From contig CM054145.1 of assembly GCA_028751875.1 (NCBI GenBank), forward strand, positions 42,689,670 to 42,753,669: a DNA stretch of 64,000 nucleotides, given 5' to 3'. The notes under the pieces are model-generated. The model saw only the letters and a program-made list of their open reading frames with translations. It ran no database searches and was not told the DNA's origin. This document shows, in pieces, positions 11,279 to 22,800 of the stretch. This stretch comes from Rapana venosa (lineage: Eukaryota > Mollusca > Gastropoda > Neogastropoda > Muricidae). The number at the start of each line of letters is the position of its first letter. Position 1 is the first letter of the stretch. The translations under genes were made by a program, and so were the position numbers.

Positions 11279-14064
11279 GATATATATATATAGATATATA
11301 TATATAGATATATAGATATATATATATATATATGTAATTACAATAAAGGTTTTACAGGTGAAGAATATATGACTTCAGCAACTGACACTATGAATTGCTG
11401 AGTCATATAAAACTTCTTGACTAGTGGCATATTTCTTATGAATATCTAAACCTCTCCTTTTATACATGTCAAGAAGAATTGGGCAATCAAACAACAAATG
11501 GTGGACTGAAAGTGGAATAGAACAACAACATGTTACATTTTTGAATATTTAGTATTCCATGCATTTAATCTCAGTTTATGTATTAGAATTTCTAATTTCC
11601 GTGGGCAAGGAAACTGCTGATAATGTTTTTCTATAATCTTTGAATGTATGCATTTCATTAACTTAGAATGAATTTCATAAGACGACAATGCAAGATTAGA
11701 ATCAAACACTTCAGTACTGTATTCAGAGGCACCTTGTTTTGCCAAAGAATCAACCAGCTCATTCGAATAAATTCAACAATGAGAGGGGATCCAGCAAAAA
11801 GTTATGCTGATGCCTCTGCTTGCAATAGAATGTATCAGGAATTTTATCTCAAATACAATATCATTCCTTATTTTACCATGCCATGACTTTAATACCATTA
11901 ACACTGCCTTTGAGTCAACGCAAAACAGAATTTGGCAAACATCAACAGCAGTATCAGACAAAAAATTCAAAGCCATAAGAATTGCAAATAATTCAGAAGT
12001 AAAAATAGATAAATGTTGTTCTAAATGAAAAGATTTTTGAACTTTTAAAGTCGGAATCACATATGCAGCACCACTTTTGCCTGTTTCTAATACAGATCCG
12101 TCAGTATACACTTTTAAGTGATTAGAATAATTACTTTCTAAGTGACTTTTTACATCAATGGTGAGAAGATTTTGATCTTCATTTTTCTTTATTTCCGTGT
12201 AGTCGATGTCAAATTTAGCTGAAATATGTTCCCAAGGAGGAAACTGAGGAACAACCTGTAAAATTGGAATTGTTGATATATCGATGTCATTTTCTTTCAT
12301 AAATGTGTCTGTATAATTTTTAATTGGCTGCAGAAATGAAATATTGCGTGCCCGTTTAGGAAAATCAGTGTCTTGATTAATAAATATTTCCTCTTTTACT
12401 GAATTTGGAATAGAGATACTACGAACCACATATTTTGATACTGCCAGTTTTCGCTGATCAGAAAGAGATAGTAAGTGAGTTTCTTTATAAGTATTAGCTG
12501 TATTTGCATGAGCCGGAACACCAAGAGCTATCTTTACTGCTTTACTGTCTAGACTTTGTAATTTTTTAAGTAGATAATCTGCAGCAGAAAAATAAACTTC
12601 TTGTCCGTATAATAATTTTGAACGTACCAAGGACAGAGCCAGATGTATCAGAGTCGTAGTGTCTTGACTCCATGCCTGAGAACTTATTATCTTTAGAAAA
12701 TTAAGTCTTTTCCTAGCTTCAGTTATCATTTGGTTGATGTGCATCTTCCAATTCAACTTTCTAGTTAAAAATACACCTAAGAATTTGACATCTTGTTTGT
12801 ATTGAAGCACCTTTCCTTCTAATTTCAGTATTGGTAATTTTAATGGGTTGTCACCGTTATTAAAAAGCACAAGACACGTTTTTTTCTGCTGATAATTCTA
12901 ATCTGTTTTCTTTCATATAACTACAGAATTGATCTAATTCTTCCTGATATATTTTTTCAACATAATTGATCACTCTCTTTTTCGTGTTTTTCCTAACTGA
13001 CGTATTTATCCAAATAGCAATATCATCTGCATACTGAACAACTTGAGTATTAGGTGACAAAGAGCTAGGGAGATCATGAACAAGAATAGAAAACAAGATA
13101 GGTGCAAGTACTGATCCCTGTGGTATACCCAAGTCGATAGTTTTCAAAGATGAGTACACTGAACCTAATTTAGTGCAAATTGATCTATCCGACAAGAAAT
13201 TTTGCAGATATTTATATAATATGCCATTAATACCAATGTATTTTAATTTATGTAGCAATTGATCATGACAAACTCTATCATAGGCTTTCTTTACATCAAA
13301 AAATGTGGCTAACACACTTTTTCGTTTGGAAAATTGCTTTTTAATTTGATGTGTTAGTTTAACTAAGTGGTCAGAAGTACATCTTCCCTTATTTTTATCT
13401 GCATTCTGATATTTGGGATGGTGTTTAAACATGATACCTTTGTGTAGGCATTAAAAAAAAATCATCATCCATTCCTACCGGCACAAAATAGTGTAGTCTT
13501 CCAAAAAGCGAAACGGGTTTTTAATGTGTGGCAAAAAAGGTCCATGTCCGTTTGCTCTTGGGGCCTTGATTTATAGTTGGGTCGGAAGGACGGGCAGTGG
13601 AGTCAATACTGATGTTAACTTAAAGGTAAAGTTCCCTACAACAGGCACCTCCCTCCATGGCAGCACGATTCTGGGCTGTCAGATCATGAGCACAACTTTC
13701 TAACCACTAGGCTGTCCCTCCCCCTGATGTTATCGGAATATACTTTGCCTACACTTGTACAAAACAAATGAAACATGTTTCACAACTGGTATCTGACACC
13801 ACCAGTGGAAGTTGTTAATTTTATTACACTTTGTTTTGGAATAAAAAGACAAAGAATATCTATCCTGTAATACATATATGACTACAGTGGACCTCTGATA
13901 TAAGAACACCGCATGGGCAAGCATTCTGGTGTCCTTATAAGCGAGGGTCCTTATAAGCATAACCTCGGTTATAAGGTCAGTTGTGGAAGTGTGTGTTCTT
14001 ATAACCGAAGAAAGAAGAAAATAGCGTGGACAAGCTAAAAAGAGTTGTATATCGGCCTCTAATG

Positions 14065-14107
<43 letters not shown>

Positions 14108-14334
14108 TTGGTGTGTGTGTGTGTGCGTGCATACGTGTGTGTGTGTGTCCACGGCAACTTCTTGCTTGTTTATGCGTCCATGCAATGGAACTTGCTGGTT
14201 GGGTTGAAAAATTGAATATCTCGATGCAATCTCATTTACGTTTTTGGTGTATTGCAAACAAAAACATGAATTCAATTCAAATAACACTAGAACGTATGTA
14301 ACAGTAGCTGTCTGAATGAATTAGAGAGAGAGAG

Positions 14335-14396
<62 letters not shown>

Positions 14397-16827
14397 CACC
14401 TTTTCACAGAAAACCACTCCAACAAAGCAGTGTCAACAGTGCCATGCCCGGAGCCTCTTGCATGCTTTCTGGAAATATCATTCCTGCCGCTTTCAAACTG
14501 CCCAATGTATTTGGCTTTTTCTCTTACAATATTGAGCAAAGTTGTCCTGGGAACTTTCATTTCATCAGCGATGAGACTTTTGCTTTTGTGAGGGTTCCGC
14601 TCGACCTCCCTGATAATTTCTACTTTTTGTTTGAGAGACAATGGAGGCACCGTGGTCGAGTGGTTTAGGTGGTCAACTCGTGATCCAGAGGTCGCGGGTT
14701 CGATCCCCGCTCGGCTTGGTGTTTGTGTCCTTGGGAAAGACACTTTACTCCTATTTTCCTCACTCCACCCAGGTGTAAAAGTGGGTACCAGCTCTGCTGG
14801 GGAAGTATCTGGCGACAGACTAGCGTCCTGTCACAGGGGTGATGAAAAACCATCAGTTCGCTTAACGCTACAAGAAACCGGGTTAAGCTCCGGCTCTATG
14901 GGCCTTCTGGCTCGAAAGAACATACTTACTTTTTACTTTGAGAGACAATGCTTTTCTCTTACGCTCCGCCATCATGCCTTTCTGGAAGAAAATTTCTTGG
15001 AAGTGACTCATACCGGTAACAAAACGAGCATAACTTCTACTTTCGGTTCTTATATCCGAGGGGAGGTCGTGTGTCGGGAACAAGCAAATGGTGTTCTTAC
15101 AAGCGAGGGTTCTTTTAACGGAATAATCTGACTTCCTGGAAATGATAATTCCTACTTTCGGTTCTTATATCCGAGGGAAGTTCGTGTGGGGACCTTGCAA
15201 GTGCTGTCCATATAGGCGATGGTTCCTATATCAGAGGGTTCTTTTATGCGAGTTTTAATAAGTGATCACAAAGAACAACTTTGGCAGGGACATGCTTTTG
15301 GGTGTTCCTATAAGCCATGGTTCTTATATCGGAGGTCCTTATAAGTGGGGTCCACTGTATATGTAAATAGTAGTAAACAAAGGTTTTAATTGTCATTGAT
15401 AGCTCTGCTATGAGCTGCTGGCTCTGGATTCTTCACAGCTGACATAAAAAATCTTAGTAGGACTGTCAAGAGTGTGACGCATGAAAAAAGACAGAAAATG
15501 AAATAATTTTATCACACACAAGTCTTTAAAGTCATGGTTACTTTAATTTTCATGTCTCTGATGAAATTTGTTTCTTACTCTTAGTTTGTCCTTGTGCCTC
15601 TCTTTGTTGCAAATACTTTGTTGCCAGAGAAACAAACCTTGTCACAGTAGGTCTCTGTGTGCCTCTTGTGTTTACAGCAAAAGAAACAGGCCAAAGACCT
15701 GTCCTCTCCCAAACGCAAGACTTACTTCAAGATGTTTGTTCGCTTGTGGAACAAGCGTCACCTACCGGCTGTAAGTTTGTTTGTTGTTGACACAACGCTT
15801 TTGTGTGTAGAGAAAGGTGTGTGGGTGTGCGTGCATGTGTGAGTATGAAATATGCTGTGAAAATCATCTGTAGCTCTATTGAGATATATATAGAAGTTTT
15901 CATGTGTATATACCTGATTTGAAGAATAACAGGCTGCGTAAAATATCTGCAGATGTCCCCCACAGGCAGTTTATGTATGGCTGATATCTGGGATGATGAT
16001 GTTCTCAGAAATATTACGAGACGCGGCTGTCTTGGCACGCAGAAGGGGAAGCAGCTTCCCCAACAGAGAAGCGGAGCCCCTCGGCTCCGGAGCGAGGCCG
16101 GTTCTCCTTGCTGCAGAACTCCCCAGCCATGGACCCCTCCCTCTTCCCTCACACCATCGACCTCAGCTCCGACAGTATCGCCTTGCCTACCACCTCCCCC
16201 TCCTCCTTCTCCACCTTCGGCAAATCAACCCCAGTGTCCTCTTTGCTTCCCTTCAAGTTTCCTGGCAGTGGCAGCAAAAAGGCTTTGAGCGAACACATGG
16301 TGACACCTCGCTCTGCGGACCAGGTAACTATTAGTGTGGACTGGGAAGTATGAGTGAAGTGCTGGCATGATTATGTTATGATAGTTGGTAAGTTTTCTCT
16401 TTTATGTGTGTGTATCTCTGTTGTTCGTTGGGTTTTTTTTGGGTCTAGTGGTGATTATCAGCTTGTCACAGATTTACTCTGAGAAAAAGTATTTTCAATA
16501 AAATGGGAAAAAGAAATCTTTTGGATTTTCAGGTATGGTTTTATTTCTTGTAGGAAGAAATGAAGGGAAAACAGATAGATAGATGTGCAGTTTGTGAGAA
16601 GACTTGGATGTGACTTTTGCAGTTGTGGATGGGCTTAGACAGGCAATTTTCCAAGTTTTTCCAATGATTACTGTTTTCTTTTGTTCCAGCCTCATGTTAA
16701 CTATGATAAAGAAAACAGAAATGTAGTGATGAAACATTTTGGGCGTTTCATTTCAGATTTAACAGACTAATAATGCAGCTAATGCACTGGATATAACATG
16801 TATATTTTATTGCCACTTTCATTTATT

Positions 16828-16860
<33 letters not shown>

Positions 16861-19800
16861 TTAGAATGTCAGGCTTCCAATGGATACTACAAAATTGCAG
16901 GTTCACCTGGAAGTTTTCACGGTCTTGTGACCGTTATAGTGGACACAGGGATTGTTTTGTGATGTTTGTCACTAAAGATACGTGTCTGTATTATTTACTA
17001 GTCAGTATGTCTATCTTCTATTTGTGTACAAGCTTGTGTGTGTTTATGCCTGTGCAGTTACAATGTGTGTGTGTGTGTGTGTTTTTCATCTCACCCAAAA
17101 ACACTACCACCCAAACATAAGTCAAACTGAGTTGGAGATTTAAAAAAAGATCAGACAGTCAACATGAACCAGAATTCTCTTGCTTTGGAGTGTATAATCC
17201 ACCAGATTCTCATTACTTTCACATATTTCTGTATGACATTTTCATTATACGGCTTTTTTTGGGCACTGAAGTAAATTACAGATCTCTTTACTGTATAATG
17301 TCACTGTGACATTGTTCCTGGCTGATCTTCAGATGACTGGAAGTAAGTCAGGCTTGATGTCTGGTTACAGGGGATGTTCAGGTTTGGGGATGACAACAAG
17401 GAGAACACAGCTCACCTCTCCTTGCCCGCCACTCTGGTGAGTGCCTGTCTCTTGTCTTCTGTTCCTCTGCGCTGAAGTATCCAGATATAATAGGTCCATG
17501 AAATCTAAATCTTTATCTGAGAAGCAGTCTGTTTTTCTGTTGATGGGGGAAAAGTGTGAATATGTTGCTGTTATCTGTTGTTAATGTTTGTTTCATTTTT
17601 GTTGTTGTCTTTTGTCTTGGTGAACTTCATACGCTGGTTTACAGGTGTTGTCACTGTCTCCTGTTTGTGTTTCTTTTTGTGATGCTGTCTCTTGTCTTAA
17701 CCACATACAGTGAATAGTTGACGGGCTTTTTTGAAGTCGTTTCCTCTGTGTCAGTGTGTGCCTTCTTTCAGTTGTTGTCTATTGTGTTAGTAGCGTACAG
17801 TGAATGGTTTGTGCAGTTGTTTTTAAAAAAAATGTTTACTTGTCTCTTACCTGTGTTTCTTTTTTGGTTGTTGTTTCTTGTGTCAGTTTCCTACAGTGAA
17901 TGTGTGTGTGTGTGTGTGTACACAAAATGCACAGCATGAAAGGGAGGCCCAAAGCAAAGCCACCACCCAAGCAGATGGTACCTCACTCTCATCCCAGGTG
18001 TGCCCCTAAACAGCACTAGCTGAGCATTGCTTATGAGGGGAAGCAAATGGGATTGAGATTACTCTTTGACAAAAACGTGTGCACATTTTTATAGCATTTA
18101 TTCCTTTGTAAATACTGAAATGATTAGAAATCATTTTTTGCTGCAAAGGTGAATATTGTGTTCAAATAATAATTATAATGATATATGGAATTTGTATAGG
18201 GCTGAATCTTGTAAAGCAAACTGACATGCATTCCTGTAACTTCATTGTCTGTGCTATGTCAGCAGGCAAAAACTGAGCATCTGCGAACTGCCACAATCAG
18301 TCCCCGCAAAAAAATGATGTCTACCTGGTAAGTCTGTGATGCTTGTGCCTTGTCATTTTTCTTCCAGCCAATGTGTAACATGTGTCTAAAGAGAGAGAGA
18401 GAGTGTGTGTGCATGGGTAATCAGACATTATCAAGCCTAGTGCAGGGGCAGTGTGTGAAAAGGAGGTTGCAACAGTATGAATATGAACACTTTTATCATC
18501 TCAAAAACAGAAATTCTGGTGCAACATTGGCTGATAAGGGTGTCTAGAAGTGGGAAGGGAGATAAGGCATTCACTGATTATTGAATTCAGATGAAGGTTG
18601 CATATTTGGGATTAAGAAACATGGTGAGTTGGATGGACATAGAATATGGTGGTTTTTTATTGTTGTTTTTTTGCTGATGAGTGTGGTATAGGGAATGGGT
18701 TCTGTAGTGTTCTTCTAATGAATTAAAATGTTTGGTGTCCATCCCATGTGTTCTTTTAGTGTAATGCAGGATGATAGATATGGGTGCCTGCCTGTCCTGT
18801 GCATGGTCCTCAGCAAAGGAAGGTACATTGTTTATGTATGTGTGTTGTCCTGTAATGACATTAACCTTTTTTCTTCCTTGGTAAGAGCTCTGAGGTTCAC
18901 CAATGGTGAGTTTTTGCGTATGCCACTGTTTTTGCTCACCAGGGTAGCCGCATTCCAAGTTCAGGGGTAATGTCTAAACACAACACCAGCATGTATATGA
19001 TTTTAAAATGTTGTCATCTGTTCCTACTGGCATGCACGGTCTACCCTTTTGAAAGGTGGAACATGTTTTAACATGCGCACAAGATGTTCTGTGTGTGTGT
19101 GTGTGTGTGCCCATATGGGACCTCGGTTTATAGTCTCATCCAAAGGACTGACATAAAAAACAAAAATGTAAGTAATGTCCATATTGTTTGATCCTATTAT
19201 GAAATATGACATGTATTGCCTGTATTGATCATTCTGAATCCTATGGTTACTAAACAATGAGGGAAGATACATAACGCGTGTAAAGCCCATCACTCAGTGT
19301 TCTGTCCAACAGCCAGGGGAGATCTCTGGACAGAGTGTCCGTCAGCTGGAGTCCTCAGGGTCAGCTCAAGTTGAATCCAGTCGAAACTCCTCGCTGTCCC
19401 TCCCCCTTCACCGCCCACCCTCCTTCCACAACCAACACCACGGCCACTCCCCCCACCAGCAAAGAGGAAGTCAGCAGACATGGACCAGCCTCTGATTCAG
19501 CACCAGTGTCGGACGTATACCACCAGGTAAAAGATGTCCTGACCTCTGGTGGCAGTCCCGAGTATGCAGACGTCACAGCCCTCAGCGGTCAGGAGGATGG
19601 CGTGCAGTGCGCGGTGATGTCCCTTCCTCCTGTGCAGGTCACCACAAAGAGCAAGGGTCACCGGCGCCGCTCCCGCAGCGTGGAGGAAACGCCCGTCTAC
19701 GCCGTGCCCAGCAGACAGCTCCGGGACAGGGCCTGGTCGGAGAAAACGCGGCCTCTGTCTGAAGAAGGGGGGGGCTCTGTGTCCCCTCCTCCCGTTCCTC

Positions 19801-22800
19801 CCAAGCGTTTTGACCCTCACGTGGAGGGTCTGGGCATCCCCTTCTCTCCCCCAGTCCTGGCCCCTAAGGGGAATGCAAATGCGCATGAGAAGGGAGGGGA
19901 TGGGGGTGCTAGCAGGGGGAAGGATAACGCGAAGAAGTCTGGCAAAACGTTCAAGTTTTCCTGGTTTGGGAAGAAGCTAACATCCAGGCGAAGAAGCCGC
20001 AGCTGTGAAGCCCTGTCTCCCTCAGTGCAGCCTGCCGGAGATCCATCACAGGCGGGCGATGGCCTTTTCCCTCTGGTCCAGTTGGAGCGTTCACCCACGC
20101 TCGGGCGGCGAGTGCTGACACGGCCTCACAAACCCCCGGGCAAGCAAACAGATGCCTCTCCGAAAAAACTGACACTCAACTCTTCGTCTCTCCCTCAAGC
20201 AACAAAGAAAAAGGCTGGAGTCTCTCATATGAAGCAGCATGATGTGACGCAGCATCCATCCTCACTTGCAAGGGAGGGAGATCCAGCAGCAAGGAATAAA
20301 CCACCAAACAAACTGAAGTTTGAGCTGACGGAATACTCCTCTTCCCCCATGCGTTTGGGGTGTGGGAACAAGATGGTCACGTTCGGCGGTCCTGAGGAGA
20401 CGAGGAGCAAGAGAGGGAATGGGTTGAGGCGCCGCTCACGTAGCCTGGAGAACATTCCATCGGAAGGACAGGACAGGAGCCTGACGTTGATCGGTATGAG
20501 GGAGCAGGTTCCAGAAGAGCCTGTGGGGAGGGAACTGTATGAGGAGGTGAAGTCAGAGGTTCGCAGTGAACTGTCGGATCTGGTGAACAAACTGCAGCAG
20601 AGATCTAGCGCTGACGTGTCTCAAACCCCACACCAGCAGTACACCACCACCTCAGTGAAAGAACTAAAGTCCTCCCCCAAGAGGTTGGCGAGGAGAGAGA
20701 AGCCAGAAGAGGCCTCTAGTTCTGAAGCCATGAACCTACACCTTCCCCATCCAGAAGTCGTCAAAAGTGCAGGAAAAGAGAGAGCAAATGACCTGCAAGT
20801 CCCAAGTGCAGACGTCACAAACGGTGCAGAGGAAGGGAAGGGCTCTCCCAATGTGCCAGACAGCATTTCTTCAGAAAGTCATCAAGGAATGGAAGAGTCG
20901 CTGCAGGTGTGTTCTGTTACAGATAGTGATGTTTTGATGAAGGATGCAACAGAGGAAGAACAGTCAGCAGTCACCACTGACTCTGACCATCACTTTGAAA
21001 TGCAATGGACACAAATCGCTGAAGAGATTTCCAAACAAATGAGTGAAGGGACTCCTGAACTGCAGCATGCATATAGCATGGAGGGATTCTCACAGCAGAA
21101 CAACAGAAAAGAAGGGAAGCTGCATAGTGCACACAACAACCCTGAAGGGGCACCACGACAGGAGAGTAAGGCAGACACTGTTGACTGGCAGAACTCACAA
21201 AGCCGTTCAGAAAATGAGAACAGTGAGGAAATGGCAGCGGTGCTGTGTACAGAGAAGGTGGAAGAATCTCCATGTCAGGAGAGCAGCAGGGAAGAGAAAG
21301 GTGCTGTAAAACTGGCAGACACTGATGACGAGCTGGCTCCCCCCTGTAGGGCAGAACAGACGTGTGTGGCAGAGTCACCCTTTGAATCCTGTGAGAAACT
21401 CACTGATTCTATCAACAATACCCAGCACACTGACTCAGGTCTGTCTATGTACACTGACCGTGGAACAAATGAAGGGTTATCAGCATCACATGCATTCCTG
21501 CCCAATGAGAGCTCTAGCCAGAAGGATGTCAAGCCACCCAAGTCCCTGTTATGTGAAACAAATCAGAAAATCTTACCACCCAGTACCCTGGTATGTGAGA
21601 CCCCAAGTCAGAAGGAAAAGGTTTGTCCACCCAGCCATCATGAAGAGGTGGCTTTCTCTGTGACCCTCCCCACTGCCCAACACATCACTGATGTCAGCAA
21701 GCCTCTGACTCCCAAGAAACGAGGCCCTCAGCGGCGCAGGTCACGCAGCGTCGACATGACTATGTCAGGCATGGGATGCGTACAGACCCCTAAGGTTCAA
21801 GTACACGCCTCCAGCTTTCAGCAGCCTGTGGATGGAGATATTCCAGCACCTAAAACTGCAGCAAAAACATCTGATGCAGAAGAGAAACGCAGGAATGAAA
21901 CTCACACACCTGGCATCCTTGGCCTTGTTACACAAACTTGTAAACAGCCCCCTCCAGTCCCACCAAAGACACTGAAAACACCAGTGTTCACAGACAGAAA
22001 AGCCATGTCAGCCCTCACAGCAACCCCTCACACTTTGCCTAAACCACCAGCATCACTGAACACACAACAGGCTGTCACAGGTCATGAAGCTGCCCCAGCA
22101 GCGACAGAGAACGCCGCTGTGTCAACCTTCACAGCCGTTCAGCATGGAGGGCCATCCAGATCAACAACACGCTCAAGAAACAGACGTCGCTCTCGCAGTG
22201 TGGGTGATATGGCAGCCATGGAAGAGAGTGAGGTGCATCCTGGGGAGGGAGGGGGATTTGCTAGTGTACGAGCATTCTGGAATAGCATGCGAGGCAGAGG
22301 AGGGCAAGAGAAAGGGAGTGGGGTGTCGTTACAGCGAAAACCTAGCACCATGAGACGTCTGCAGCAGCAGCTGTTTGGGACACAGCAGGCTGAGGGGGGT
22401 AAGGAGTCCGCTTCTGATCTCCCACCACCTCCTGTCACCTCTCAGAATATGAACGTGGTACAGTCCACACCATCGACACAGCAGGCTCAGGAGGGCAGGG
22501 AGTCTGCTTCTGATCTTCCACCACCTCCTGTCACCCCTCAGAATATGAACATGGACCAGTCCACACCATCAAGGGACCTAACTAAAATCTGTGGTGCTGT
22601 GATGAAGCTGCCACAACTGCCTGATGAAAGGAGCATGGAGTTTGTCAGAGATACCAGCACTGTCAATGATCAAGCTAAAATGCATTCACAGGAAAATAAA
22701 GCACATCAGCCTATTATGCCTGTGGAGGAAAGTAAAACGGTATGCAAACTAGATGCTCCCAGGGAAACTGAGCTTGATAGAACATTGGATGACCCAGCGT

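Larger units (their letters stand above)
13885..15357 (-). mobile_element. Tigger/pogo-type DNA transposon, internally decayed
   Basis: Inverted termini CAGTGGACC at 13885 and GGTCCACTG ending 15357 are flanked by a TA duplication at 13883-13884 and 15358-15359, as expected for Tc1/mariner-pogo elements. Subterminal regions repeat the phrases CTTATAAGCGAGGG and TTCTTATATCCGAGG several times. Inside, on the minus strand, is the N-terminus of a CENP-B/Tigger-like transposase. Most of the transposase, including the DDE catalytic part, is absent and replaced by microsatellite sequence, so the copy cannot move itself. It lies in intron 4 of the plus-strand gene. Confidence 0.85.

Noticed and set aside
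14644..14715. tRNA gene
   Set aside because: The A and B boxes and T-arm are good, but the acceptor stem does not pair and the sequence is the head of a SINE with target duplications; the same holds for 48768 and 54187.
15953..16334. Two 111-113-codon frames overlapping scaffold exon 6
   Set aside because: Only the third frame fits phase 0 of exons 5 and 7 and is bounded by AG and GT at the right places.
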